A stretch of DNA of 64,000 nucleotides from positions 244,084 through 308,083 of the forward strand of contig WBMW01000793.1 of NCBI GenBank assembly GCA_013396635.1. The letters are read 5' to 3'. Under the pieces are notes generated by a model. It searched no databases, was not told where the DNA came from, and saw only the letters and a program-made list of their open reading frames with translations. The stretch's first letter is position 1. Every line of letters begins with the position of its first letter. Positions 1-12,875 of this stretch are shown piece by piece. Origin of the DNA: Penelope pileata. Taxonomy: Eukaryota > Chordata > Aves > Galliformes > Cracidae. Both the position numbers and the translations under genes were made by a program.

Positions 1-3000
1 AGTTGCTTTTACCCACACTTCCGGGGTAGACAACCACAAGAAACTGTATGACATCAATTCCGGGTGCAGGGCCTCTACAGGTGCCTAAAAACAAACAGTT
101 GCTTAATAAAACACAACCTTCCAGACATGCTTCTCACATCACTTCAGAATTCTTTAAATATACCTGAATCACTATTTCCTAATACTTCTACACTCTTCAG
201 GACTGGGAATTGACATGCACACACAATCTAGATAACAGTTCATGAAGCTCTTGGGGAGCAAAGTTAATATTTTTGCAATACATCTATAAAGGTCAGAATT
301 CACAACAAAAATTCATCTAAACCAAAAATAATGTAAATGTATCTTATCTGTGATTCATGCTGGCTATTTCTCTACCAGCATGCAAGCCAATTTCCATATC
401 ATTGTTCAAGTCACACTTTCTTCTCCCCTCCAAATGGCTTTCTCCAGGCCCTTGCATAGTCAGGTCTGCAAAGGTGACCATTGGTTTGGTACGAATGTGG
501 ACCTGACTCTTGGTGATGCCAGTGTGGCTACTCAAGAGTGTTTCTAGAGTGGCGGCCAATGCTCCTTTCAAGTTTTGGAAGGTATATTGGACTCTGTGGT
601 TGCAGCTTCTCTACAGTAAATTCTGAACAAATGATAGAATCAAGAAAGTTTCAAGGCAAAAGTTCCTACAAGTTTAACTCTCTTTATCTTCCATGACTCA
701 AATCAGTAGTATCGGGCCTGACAAAACTGAACCGTGACCAGCCACAGCAAGATCTCCTGAGCTGTTTTATCAGCATAGGGCAGGAGAGTTTAGAGGGGGC
801 AGAGAGCAGCTCATAGCGTGCCACACTTCACAGCTACCTCTGGCCCATATCAGTGTCAGCGCAGCTGCTTGGCAGAGTGCTTGGCATTTGGCCATGACCG
901 CGAGTCAGCAGCGCTGGCCCACTGGAGTTCTGGCTGAAAACTTGCTGCTGCTGCCCCCCAGGCATGCTGGGGTGAGACATGGCAAACACAGGTTCCAAGT
1001 GTGACCTGCTTTTCTGCAGCATCAGTAGAATATCACCGATAAGCCTGAACATTAAAGTCTGTAGGGAGCCAGAAAAAATGTGACACTGAGAATTTCCACT
1101 ATCCTGTCAAATTTCTTGTGTGCTGTTTGAGAAACACATTGAACTTGAAGCTGTCACACTCCTATCTGCTCTCCCACATTCTCCCATGTCCTCAAAATGC
1201 CTGGATCTTTACTCCAGTAGCTCTGTCTGCCCAGCTCCTGCAGAGAATGCATGGGGACCTCTAAAGATTGGAAATATCGATTGACATCTGAGCTCAAGAA
1301 CAACATTTCACAGATGCATAAGGCAGATATTGTGTTCTCTGCAGGCTGAAAATCAAAGAAATGAAATACACAAAGTAATAAAATGGTTTTGGAAAGCAAG
1401 GACCATTCTGCATCAAGCTACTTGCTAATTGCCTTCAGTGCCTCTCAAGGATCTGGCCCACGGCAGTCAAAGATTTTTCATTCAGTGTGGAAATACCTCC
1501 TTATCAAATATTCAGAAAATACAAGCCTTTGTCTAGAAGGTCTCCTAAGCTGATTTACTCAGGTATAAACTGAAGGACAGTTCAATGGATTCAGGAATAA
1601 TTCTGGTTAAGCATGTCTTCAAGGAAGATGCAGACATTTCAATGAAAATCCTATAGTTGTCTTGTGTTCATCAGGAAAGCAGTACTATATAAAGATAGGA
1701 TAAGAATTCTGAATAGACTTAGATACAGTTCAGTGAGGCAGAGAAGGAGCTGTCTGATCACCTCATTCACGTCTCAATAGGTTATTTTTTTGAGGAAGAA
1801 AGACATGAATGTGGACATGTGGACCAGCAAGAAAGGACTTCAAGATTCTCTGAATCTCCTGAGGATTTGTTGCTGCTTCAAAATCCACTAATCCAAAACT
1901 CTCTGTCTCATAACATTGTCCTGAGCTTGAGCTCAGTCACTAAGTCAGACACACAAATGGCAAATTTCTTCCTTGGAACAAACCTGCAGCTGCAGATGAA
2001 TGTAATTTAGGGTCTCTGGGTGCCAAGAGGTTTCCCAAACATGATATCTCAGTGATAGAATCGAGAGAGGCATCAGTGCCCAATAATCTCTTTAAAATTG
2101 GGCACAATTTTGACTCTAAAATAGACCCACTCCCACTGATGCCTGCTATGTTCTGCTGGGCTGCAGGAGAGCAGGACCTGACCCTCAGCTTTTCAGCCTC
2201 CTGGGTATGATTCATTCCAGTGCCTATGAGGGCAACCTGCTCATCCTATGGAAAACCTATGAATGAACAACATTGCAAAAAAAAAGTGAACTTTTCCTCA
2301 AAGTGCAGGAAAATTATCAGCCTCAGAATTCCTCTCCCTTCTCCCTCTTGCCACACCCTCCTGCCTCTCCAGCCTGGGTGCCCTGTGCGAGGAAACCGGT
2401 GACTTGGAAAAAAAAAGACTGAGTCATGAGGTCATACCATTATCACATTTCTATTCCAGTGCTTTCTCTCACTGCCTACAATTATCACTCTTTTATTCTT
2501 GTACTTGGCTTCTTAGACTTTGATCTAGTCCTTTGCTTCATACCCTTTGATGCATTTTAGCTTACATTGTCTGTAACCTGACCCCTTGCCATCTAATTCC
2601 ACCAACTTCTCACAACCCATATCAACCACTCTCTCCCCCCTTTCATCTTTCTTTTGTATAAATGCATACAGAGCCATAACAAAGAAACTACAGTGTAGTT
2701 GTAGCGCTTCCAAGATCCTTAGAAGCGCTGGATAAAATCTCTATGCATTTATTTCGCTCCTCACTAAAAGAAAATATCTTTGTTTATTCCTTATTTTCCC
2801 CTAGACAAAATAAAAAAATGCGAAGGAAAGAGAAGATAAATATATAGATATACTTCTGAGTTGGTTATGAAATCCTTTTTTAAATTATTTTTCTTATAAA
2901 CCTATCTTCAAGTTCACTCCAATGACATTAAGGCTCTAGCGACGTGGTACTTTTTCATCATTAAATACTGGCAGGCTTTGATCATGTTTACTTTCATTGG

Positions 3001-6000
3001 CGAAAAGGAAGGAAAGGCCAATGCTTACATTGCAAATACCAATTAGTGCAGGACTACAGTCTGTGCATGTGTATCTATCAATATATATTTAGAGGAAAGA
3101 AAATAATTTGGTTTCTGCAATGTAGGAAATGTGGGCAAAAATATATGGTCATTTTTTGCAATGTCTAAATAGCACAGAAACAGACTTTCAGTTCTCAAAG
3201 GTCATTCAGGAGATTGAAGTCTCTTTAAATCAATGGATTATAGGATTTGAGTGTGTCAGAACATTTGGGAATATTCTTAACTCCATCTTTGGGTACCTAA
3301 ATTTATTTGGCATTCTGGTCCTAAATTCCTTTAGATATTGAATTTTGAGTTCGGAGTCAGAGAGACAGTTTTATACATTTTCATCCTTTACTTCTGGGTG
3401 TATATTTAGCAGTGAGTTGGAACTGAAGGAACAGAGAGAAAAGAGATATTTTTTTAGATGCCTCTGAATATTCAAAAAGATATTTACAATAATATTTCTC
3501 ACTCTGCATGATAATAATAGACTTGTAAGGGCAGAAAGAGGCAGCTGAGCACAGTTCTGCATAGAGGCTGTGACTTCTGGCTCAGGGGAGCTGCTTGCTT
3601 TATTTTTAGCTACTGGGAAGCAGTGAGGAAGAGAGCGTGCACTGGACCAGGTCAGTCCTGGTACCTCCTGGGCTGGTCAGACAGGCCCCATAATACAGTG
3701 GTGCTGCCTGGTACTTGCATGCTCAGACTCTAGTCACCCATTTGTGGGTGCGATCCTGCTGAGGGCTGACAGTCTGTGGGCTTTGGTCTCCCCTCCGGAT
3801 AGCTTGACAATGTTACTTCAAGATAAGGGTTTGAGGGTGTCTTCAGAGTGGTGCTGAGCTGCAACCTGGGCTTCTGCCACGCTTCCCTTCTGTCCCCATG
3901 CCCTGTCAAGCCTTGAGGACTTTCTTACTGTCACCTACTGGTTTTGATTTGCCACATTTGTCCCTCCTCCAGGATGGGCACAAACCAGCGCAGCAAGATG
4001 AACAGAAAGGCCATGCTATTCGGGCTCTGTATGAACTAAATATGTTCAGCAAAGGCAGTCCCAGGAGCTGCTGAAGACGTTGTGTCCTTGGTATATTTGG
4101 TGAGGACAAACCAAAATAACTTTTCTCTCCCCCTACACAAAATCCAACATGGAAATCTGATAGAAATTATTTTCAGGACATCTGCTACTACCCCATACAT
4201 TTGATCCATGGTTTTCAGGTAGGACACTGGAAAGTAACAAGATCCTCTTTTCCTTCTTCCCCCAGAGATATTGGGCTGCCACTGCCTTGGCAAAGCAGCA
4301 CATATAAAACATACTGTGCTACATACATGGTCTCTCCGTTTGGAGAATTGGTCCAGCCTCAGCCTGACTTTCAGTCCCCCTCCCTCCTGAAGGTTCTTTT
4401 CTGTCTGCAATGTTGTGACTGTGAATAGTATTTCCTACAAATACTTTGGAAAATTTCTAGCTAATACCTTTCTCCGCTGCAAGCAGCTCCCAAGGATGTC
4501 AGGCAAGCAGTATTGCAGGTGCTGGAGGAAATAAAAACAACAAAAAAAAGAGAATACAAAGAAATATAAAGAAAACTTTGACTTTTCGCTTTCTCCTGCA
4601 GTAGCTGGTTGGTTATACGCCTTATATGCTGACTGATTTCAATCTCTAAAATCATATTTTCTGTAACAGTGGGCCAAAAGGTTCCTGGGTAGTTTGAACA
4701 CCTGTGAACCTGGCATGCTGAGCTCTAAATAATGCAGGCACTGCAGTTTGCTCTGCACCTCTCTGGTTCATGTCCTTTTCTAGCTGGCAAAAACCTCTGA
4801 TAGTGACAGTGTTTTGCAGCTGGAAAATAGGTCACCTTCAAAGTTTTATATTTATATACACATGCATGTGTCTGTGGGTGTGTTGATATGCCCCGTGATG
4901 CCCTGAAGTTGAACAAATAAGAAGAATAGTTACGTTCAAGGGAAAGTTTCAGTTTTGCCCTTCATGAGAATTCCCGAAGGGATGGTGGGACTTAGATGGA
5001 CAAGCAGGTTGCAAATATCTAGGACGCTTCAGAGGGAACCCAGATAAACTGCTTTCTTGGACTAGGTCCTTTCAAGAAAGAGGAGTCTATCAATAGCTGA
5101 AGGTATGGTTTCTGCTTGTTTGAGGTTTGGGTGTTTCATCAAATGTGTTGATGGTCACATGTATGTGTGCATGTACTCAAAAAGAGAATGTGTCCTTGAG
5201 ACAAACTGCAAGGATTCTGCCTCTGAATAGTCAATTATTTTATTTACAGGTTTCTGTGTACAGTGGTGAACCAGCAAGTTTATTTATACTAAAGAAGTTT
5301 CTCATCCATAATTGATGCCTAAATCAGCTCTGGTCTTTCCATGGCCTGCAGCTCCTCTAATGTGGTTGTGTGTACGAGGCAGCTTTGAGTTCAGCATGAA
5401 TGGTTTGCTTACAATCAATTATGCATGCGGTAAGCACAAAGGAACTGTGTAGGGATAAGGGGAAGCTTCTCTGTCAGCTTCCAAGTTTTCAGGGTAAACA
5501 CTGCCAGAGGACTCAGTCACAGAGTTCCCATCTGCCCATACTTTCCCTTATTGCACCTAACTCTGTTCAGCAGCAGCTGCTAATTCAGTAGCCATAAAGT
5601 CTAGGAAAAGCCCTTTGGATTATGGTTTCAGAATTAAAAGGGATGCATCCAGTTTAGAGCTACTGCCCATGGCTTTTCTTCACAGATGGATTGTTTACTA
5701 TTTACTCTGTTCCAGAGCACCTCTTTCGTTTCAAAAGGAACATCATCCATGTAATGATTCACTGCCAAATCACTCTGTAGTTATGTAAAACATAACATAA
5801 CCTCAGCTTTGCTTTTGGAATATGTATGAGACTTTAAATATATGGCACCTCTACGCATAACCACTGTAATGAGCTGAACTTTTGCTGGAAATCATTGAGG
5901 GTTTTACCTTCCATTTCAAAATAGCAAGAAGGCTCCCCCTAGCTCCACACGGCACTGACACAATAGGTATTTGTTCAGACACGTGTTTCAGCATGGCTAC

Positions 6001-8740
6001 TAAAACCAGAACTAGTGAAGAGAATAAGGACACAAAGAGTGGGACCATCTGCTCAAGCCAATCCACCTGCACTTGTTTGGTCCAAACCCTGAGAACTGTG
6101 CTGACTTACAGCTCAGAGGTCCCAATCAAAGTCTTTCTTCTGCATAATCAATGAACATACAGAAAAATGCTACATTTGTGGTGCATGTCCTAGATCTGTT
6201 TTTTGTTTTGTTCACCTACTTCTCCTTTTACCTCTACAGGGAAAAGCTTTGCAAAGGGAAGAGAATCAAGACAGAGAAGGCACTCCCCATTTTCTAAGTC
6301 CCATGGTGCTTTTTTAAGCTCATTTTCTGCTCTCGTGGAAGGGAGCTCTTATTCTATGTTTTAGTCCTCATAGACCAGGAGGTCAAGCAGCCTGCTGAGC
6401 TCCACAAGACTATTGACATTAAGCGGCTGTTGGCCACTTTCTTTTTCCAGTATTGGAGAGGATTGAATTGAGCTGTGGCTGCTTCACATAAGTGCAGCTG
6501 AAAGGACATCTATACGGCAATAAAAATCTAGCCGCCCCAGTCATTAAATCAAGGAGTATCAGCTCCTTTGATGAAAATATGAGTGTCTCTAAACTGGAGG
6601 TAATTGAGGACTGAATTTGACACACTTGGTACAGACATCTCATAAAACGTCATGAATGCTTGACCTGAGATTTTTGAGTCACAGTTGGTTCTTCAGGGTG
6701 GTATTTTTGTGGTGATGGGAGGCTGGAGAGGTGATGGTTGAAGTATCTTAAAAACTTGGTGAACCGTTTATAATGCTCAGCATAAAAAACCAGCAGTTGC
6801 TTATTTAGATAAGTTGGGGTAACATATTGCAGCAGTTCTTAATGTCTGAGCTGTGCCCTGTGAAGTCTGCCTTGAGTATTTATAGTATAATTCGTTAGCG
6901 CAAATATGTTTTTTAAATAAATTGTAGGGTTTTTTTTTTTTCATTTGAAATAGCTTATTAGTACTTAACAGAGCTTCAAACGTAGCATATTTCAAATGGC
7001 ACATAGACTTCGAGGCTGAGATTTTTTCCCCCCTTTTAACAGATCTAGATGCCAAATTCCAATTCCAGTTATTGGTAACTTCTTATCCAAATCACTTTAA
7101 CAGCTTTGAACATTTCAGCTCTAACATTGCAGATTAATATGACTGCAAATTAACTGTGAGGGACGTAGAATAAAAGGAGTATAGCAAACAAAATACATCT
7201 GTCTTTATATGATCCTCACCTTGCCAGATCTCCCAAGAAGCCATGACTTAGCTTTCTAAATGAGTGCAAGTTTTGTTTGCTTTTGAAGGCATCTCCAGGA
7301 GCATTTCTCCTCACTAAGGTCTGTGTTTTGCTCAGTTCTCGGCTTACGTGAAGTGGATGGACACTCAAGAATTCTGCAAGGGGTAGATGGGACTTGGTAA
7401 GTTTTTTGGCAACGCAGGAAGGAATGCAACTTTCAGCAGTGATCCAGAGTAGGGGCCAAGACAGGAGAACTAAGTGGGCTCAGGAGTGCCACATGGGATG
7501 ATTCTGCTCCATCCCTTCCCTTGCACCTCCCTATCTTTGACAAGTTGTATGTGCTCATGCTTCACAACATCATGTCTTATTCTTTGCCTGGGATCTGGGA
7601 CAAGTTACACAGACGTGTATTCCAGCATGGTACTAATTCCATTTTCAGTCCATCCAGGGTTATTAGACTCTTCTTAGTTCTTCTTAAGTAGCAGCTCATG
7701 GCACTGTGAAATGCTGCATTTCTTGGTTAGATGGTGGATAGCAAATATTTCCATTCAGAGCACCTCTGCCTTCTTGTAAAAAGCAGCCTATACATGACCA
7801 TTTCTATACATCTCTATTTTTAACATCTAAAAAAAAGCAACCTCATCTATTTTTAGACACAGTTCAGTTCTGTAGGCTGGCTGGTTCTAATAAAAAATTC
7901 CTCACTCTCTAAAGAAAACCTTGCATTGAAATCACAAATCCAGGGGAACGTCTTGTACTATTAGCAGACCTACTAAGATGAAAACCTCAGCTCGTTAGAA
8001 AGCTCTCCAAACAAAAACATTAACCCTGACTCGAGAGGAAAAACAGGCAAGGAGGCGATAACCCCAGACAATTTTCTACCATGCTCTCATCCCTCTACAA
8101 AAAAAAAAGAAAAACATATCCACCAGTTCAGAATGGAGGTCAGGACCTTGGACATCTTTCGGATCCTTTTGTCTGGCCCACTTGGCTTAGTTGCTAGATG
8201 TGTTTCCAACAGCTGTCTCTCCTTTGGAGATGATGCCATACTGCTCTCTGCTGCTGGCTTCACAGTCCCTGTGGACCACAGGCTCCAAAACAAATATCCC
8301 TTACTGTCCTCTCTGGGGATGGGTAGTAGGTTTTCCTGCTTCAGGGGAGCTGCTTTCAGGAGGACCTGGTTGTTGTTTGTAACCCAGTCACTGCAATGCC
8401 AGCCATGCATTGTTATGGTTTTCCTAGTGCTTTTTCTGTCTCCAGGAGACAAGTGCCCCCTCGTTCACACTAGCTTTTGCAGAGCAAGGGCTTTCCCCAT
8501 GCACATTCACTGTAGCCATGAGTGGGAGCTGCAGGCCAAACACAGCTCTCTGTCTATTCCCAAACCATCTGGAAAAAGCTGCTTCTGTCAGATGTTACGT
8601 AAGGGATAACCTGTGGAAGAACAAATGTGCAGTGTATGTGCTAACTCCCTTCAAGGATTCAGTGAAGCCACTTTGGGAAGGGTTTTCCCAGGCCTCAAGG
8701 CTCTGTTTTCTGCAACCTATAGTATTCTGGGTTCCTCAGC
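1..8740. other. Unannotated non-coding sequence
   Basis: I see no gene or recognisable transposon here. Open frames are short, occur on both strands and carry no family motif. Visible items are a T12 run at 6930-6941 and a perfect AP-1 type heptamer TGAGTCA at 2420-2426, followed at once by a nuclear-receptor-type AGGTCA half-site. The motif pair could arise by chance in sequence of this length. Old, diverged repeats that cannot be recognised by eye may also be present. Confidence 0.6.
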
Positions 8741-9166
8741 CCATGTGTTCAGTTTTGGGCCCCTCACTACAAGAAAGACATTGAGGCCCTCGAACGCATT
8801 CAGAGAAGGGCAACAAAACTGGTGAGGGGTCTAGAGCACAAGTCTTATGAGGAGCGGCTGAGGGAGCTGGGATTGTTTAGTCTGGAGAAGAGGAGGCTCA
8901 GGGGAGACGTCATCGCACTCTACAACTTCCTGAAGGGAGGTTGTGGTGAGGAGGGGGTCGGCCTCTGCTCCCAGATAACTAATGACAGGGCGAGAGGGAA
9001 TGGCCACAAGTTGCGCCAGGGTAAATTTAGACTGGATATAAGGAAAAACTTTTTCTCTGAAAGAGTGGTCAGGCACTGGAATGGCCTGCCTAGGGAGGTG
9101 GTGGAGTCACCGTCCCTGCCGCTGTTCAAGAAGCGTCTAGACGAAGTGCTAAGGGATGTGATTTAG
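8723..9166 (+). pseudogene. CR1 ORF2 C-terminal fragment
   Basis: An open frame runs from just after a stop at 8720-8722 to a TAG stop at 9164-9166. CR1-like residues begin near 8744 with [17 protein letters not shown]. They continue through the hallmark C-terminal blocks [34 protein letters not shown] and [15 protein letters not shown]. This region lies downstream of the reverse transcriptase catalytic domain, so the fragment has no enzymatic core. A GTG-initiated sub-frame begins at 8822, but there is no reason to think it is used as a start. It is a truncated relic and not a host gene, although gene predictors commonly report such fragments as hypothetical proteins. Confidence 0.95.
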
Positions 9167-9256
9167 TAGCTGAGTGGGTAGGGATGGTGATAGGAGGAAA
9201 GTTGGACTAGATGATCTTGTAGGTCCTTTCCAACCTAGTGTTTCTATGATTCTATG
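8741..9256 (+). mobile_element. CR1 LINE retrotransposon, 5'-truncated 3' end
   Basis: CR1 is the dominant non-LTR retrotransposon of birds. It copies itself through ORF2 (endonuclease plus reverse transcriptase) and usually inserts as 5'-truncated copies. This copy keeps only the last part of ORF2, the roughly 90-bp 3' UTR and the diagnostic tail, which has two 8-bp units (TTTCTATG ATTCTATG) at 9241-9256. The stretch before the tail has the usual CR1 wording around 'ttggactagatgatcttgtaggtcctttccaacct'. The ORF2 frame is still open, so this is one of the younger copies in the window. The 5' boundary near 8741 is where CR1-like protein similarity begins and is accurate to perhaps 10 bp. Confidence 0.96.
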
Positions 9257-9348
9257 TGGTTAGATGTCACAGGCATGTATTAGGGAAGGATTGACGGTCT
9301 TCTCCAAATTTTTCAGAAGCAGAACTTCAGCCCTACTGAATGCTAGTC

Positions 9349-9488
9349 TGACCTTGGGCAGGTCGTTGAGGCCTGTGTCTTCAGCACTATTAGGAGTAAA
9401 CTGGGTAATGCAGCTCAGAAGCCTAGAGGTCTTTGAAACCTCATTCTTAGTTGCAAATCTGTAAAAATGAGATACTGTTAATATTCCT
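9349..9488 (+). mobile_element. Probable MIR/CORE-type SINE relic, split by about 70 bp
   Basis: Positions 9349-9384 read TGACCTTGGGCAGGTCGTTG followed by a CCTGTGTCTTCAG-like run. This matches the well-known MIR tail (TGACCTTGGGCAAGTCAC...CCTCAGTTTCC). The next part of that tail (CATCTGTAAAATGGGGATAATA) appears as AAATCTGTAAAAATGAGATA at 9456-9475, after about 70 bp of unrelated sequence. The order and strand agree with one ancient element carrying an insertion or local duplication. MIR elements were active deep in amniote ancestry and survive sparsely in birds. I matched it from memory, without alignment. Confidence 0.42.
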
Positions 9489-10379
9489 GTTAATAACTCA
9501 GCATGTACTGCAGGGAGAAACATCTTAAAGAATTTGTGAGCAACTCTGGAAGTAGAAGCACTAAGAATACAGAGATGAAGAGATACTTTCTCGATGCATA
9601 TGCTAATCCCCAGGGTACAGAGCAAAGTACATTGTGTTTCCCTGTATGAAAACTGCACCTCAGGGACATGAACAGGAATGGAGTGTGACTGACAAGTGAT
9701 TGCCCTGCAAAACTTGTACAGCAGAAAGAAAGCAAAGGATCTGCTCTTCCCTTGTATGAATGTTGCCATGTATATTCATGTTTCAACTGTAAATCAAGTG
9801 CCAAGGAAGTGCACCAGGAACAGTTGGAGGGGAACCTGCTGCAGTAACCCTGCACATCTGGCAATGCAACTGAGGAGTGCAGAATGGGAGGGAGAGAGAA
9901 AAAGGTCAAACTGAGTTATGGCATGTTATGGTGTCTGCATATTACAGTGACTGACAATACAGAATTACTTAAGACAGATATCTGACCTGTCTGGGTATCA
10001 CCTGGATATGCTCTAACTTCTAAGTCATTTTCAGACAACTGAAATTTTCAGAAGATAAAAAGTCCTGTGAATAGCACCTTACAATGAAGGTGGCATGTCT
10101 AGCAGAATTATATCCAGCTTCTTGCTATAACTTTGGACAATTGGGCTAATCAGTGTCTCAATCATGCTGACCACCAGCTTCTTTCCCTACTGGGAGCAAA
10201 AATTAGAAGCATTTTATTCCTTTCAAAGGAAATAAATCAGTCATCTTTTTTTTCAGCCTTTACAGCAAGAAGCGTTATAGCTAGAAATAGGAAAAATGAA
10301 GTGATCTTTTTTCTTTGTGTGGGTGAGAATCAAGGACACATATCAAAATGTATCCCCTGTCCAAAGTGGCATTCTGCCC

Positions 10380-10420
10380 ATTCCTATTTACACGTTACCA
10401 TTGACTCAATGGAGCCCTTT
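10380..10420. repeat. Palindromic repeat relic (CCATTGA/TCAATGG core)
   Basis: The core at 10398-10412 is CCATTGACTCAATGG, a perfect 7-1-7 inverted repeat, preceded by TATTTACAC at 10386-10394. The CCATTGA...TCAATGG centre flanked by TTTACAC-type words is shared with other relics in this window, for example at 37010 and 63104. It looks like the centre of an old hairpin (MITE-like) element. Confidence 0.35.
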
Positions 10421-12863
10421 GTTTCCAAAACGCACAGATTATTCCAATTGTGTGTGGAGCTTGGGTTTGTGTGTTACTGTACACTGGGGGCTAAGAAAAC
10501 ACCAAAGATGTTATCCAATACCATAACTAACAGAGGAATTCAAAACCTGTGAGCAAAAGCAGTTTTTTTGCCCTGACCCTTGGACTGTTCTGGCTTGTGT
10601 TTCAAGCGTCTACATTTTTATCTGAAGAAGGAAACTGCTTCTGTTACCTACCAACTTGCTCACTTTCAAGGTGTTACACACAGGGTTCACAAGCACTGGA
10701 TTACAGGGTGGTCCACACTACGATTTACAGCATTAAGAAGTCACACCCAAATTGTACAAAAACCTGTTTTTTACATAGCTGTTTCATTAAAAGTCTGAAA
10801 TGCAAAAAAAAAAAATTTGTGATGATATGAATTTCTCCGCTAATATAATCTTTAATTCTACTTTGAAGTGGTCAGGATGTGTCCTGTATCCAGTATTTTT
10901 GTATAAATGCTCTTTGGAATTGAGAATATAATTCTGCATTCCTGCTCTGTCCATCACTCAGGCTCACCTACGCAGTCTTTCACCATCATCATGAGGCAGA
11001 AAGCAATTGGGTACATGTGAGAAGGAAGCTGCTCAAGGTATTAACCTGTTAACTTCTCCCAGGGCTGATGCCAAACACATGGCTTGGGACTTGCCACTTC
11101 CGATTGAAATGGAAGTGGATAGGGAAAACAACACCCATGTTTGCTTAGCTAAAGACCGAATCAATGGCAAAAAAAAAAAATAAATCAAAAGTTAATCTGA
11201 TAATATTTGCTGAAGATGAACAAGAAGAGACGAAAATGTTAACGAGCATAATGACCGACTGTTATGCTGGAATATTTTATTTCCTACCATTTAATACAAA
11301 TCATACTGAATTCTATGTCAGAATGGGAGGTGTGTTTCAGCTGAGAAGCTTTCTGCATGCTGTAATGATGGAGCTTTGCAGAAGCCTGTGTGTGAGGAAG
11401 TCCTGCTTTCCTCATTTCACATAGACTGTGCAGTCACGTTTAAACACACTAAAATGAAAGTTTTCAGGATTAGGAACAGAACTAGTTAATGGCATGACAT
11501 TCACTTAGAGAAGGACAGAACTGTGAAGAAAAAATAATCATCTCCCAACCTGTACCTTTATCTGACATACATCCGAATGTCCTCAGTGGGCAAAATAACA
11601 ACCCAAAGCTTTAGGAACAGCTCTATCAGGCAATATGCTGTAAGAGACCTTGTTATTTGCTGTTTCCAAACTTGCCTGCTGATGGCTGTCTCCAGAGGGA
11701 GTCAAGAGCTGGCTGCTCCATGAGAAAGTGCAACTCCTTTCTGCTTTGTGACCACTATTTAGTAACCACTATGGCAAGAACAGGCATGGGTCTAAATTTG
11801 ATTATACAAAACGGAAAGCTGGGAGGCTGGATATGGTGTATGCTTTGGTCTGTGGAAGGAGGCACGTGCTTTCTCTGCTCTCATACTTTCCAACAGTGCT
11901 GCAAGATCGGGATCTGGTCTGGCTCACTGCCAGCGCTCTGACAGACTGAAATGATAGAGGGTGCTTGATAAGAATTTGGAAATGCATCTACCTGAAGGTG
12001 AGAGATAGTGGAGGTGTTAATACTGATGCTGTGTCTGACATCCATAGTACAGAAAGTCCCAGATCTTGGCACCTGTGTTTTCCCATCAAGTAACACTCAT
12101 TTGTTATCATATATACACACCATAGATTTACATAGCTTGTAGGGGGTGAATCATGCATAATTGTGGCTTCTTACATGACAGTTCATATATTAACAAGTAA
12201 CTTATTTGTGCTCCATGCAGAATGAGTGTAGCAGGAGCGTGTGGACCTCTGGTGTCAGAACCATATTCATCATTATCTGGAGGTTAAACAGCAGTTCAGT
12301 AATTACAAACAAAATGAGAAAATAATTGCTGATTTGATTTGCCTGTACGCTGAGAAACATTGCTTTGATTTATACATATATAGCTATACATACATACTAT
12401 GCAAACATATGTGTATATATATAGTGAAAATATGATAGCAACCCGGATCCAACCACTCTTGTACAGAATATAATAAATAACATTACAAGACAGACTTACA
12501 ATCTTTTCCCCCATGCTCTGCAGCGCCCTTTTGGAAGACAACATGAGATAGAAGCACAAAGGGAAGATGTTCTCCGTAAATAAGCAACTATGACCTGACA
12601 TCAGCTTGAGAATGTTCAATAGGCAGTGGTGGGTGCTTGGAGCAATGGTCATATATAACATTGTTCATCAGTGTAGCAAAGCTCATGGGCTTTGCCTGGG
12701 TCTAACAGTGTCTGGCACCTGGTGGGCCAGCATCAGCTCGTTATGGGCTACCCCAAATTGTCTTGGGGATGTGAAGATTAATGTTCACATCAAGTCCTCC
12801 ACCAGTCCCACTGGGTAGTTTGGGACTAATTTCAAAGGTACTACTAATCTTTGTGACCCCAAG

Positions 12864-12875
12864 GGGCCGCGGCCC
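12864..12875. repeat. Perfect GC-only 12-bp palindrome
   Basis: GGGCCGCGGCCC is an exact self-complementary 12-mer with two CpGs, set in an otherwise AT-leaning, CpG-poor region. No promoter or CpG island surrounds it. The wider 12700-13250 stretch is somewhat more GC-rich and has overlapping but unrecognisable open frames on the minus strand. Confidence 0.9.

Noticed and set aside
8133..8609. 158-codon plus-strand open frame with an overlapping 121-codon minus-strand frame
   Set aside because: No domain, no splice context and frames open on both strands. Length is within what chance gives in 64 kb of AT-leaning DNA, so it is not called a gene.
9260..9769. 169-codon minus-strand open frame, the longest not explained by CR1
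   Set aside because: It runs through the MIR-like relic and has no recognisable family motif or regular composition. A chance frame is the simpler explanation.
10551..10561. 11-base match to the conserved terminal motif of influenza A segments (AGCAAAAGCAG), about 240 bases before a poly(A) run
   Set aside because: The following bases do not resemble any influenza segment as far as I can tell, and no viral frame is present. An 11-base coincidence is plausible in a window this size.
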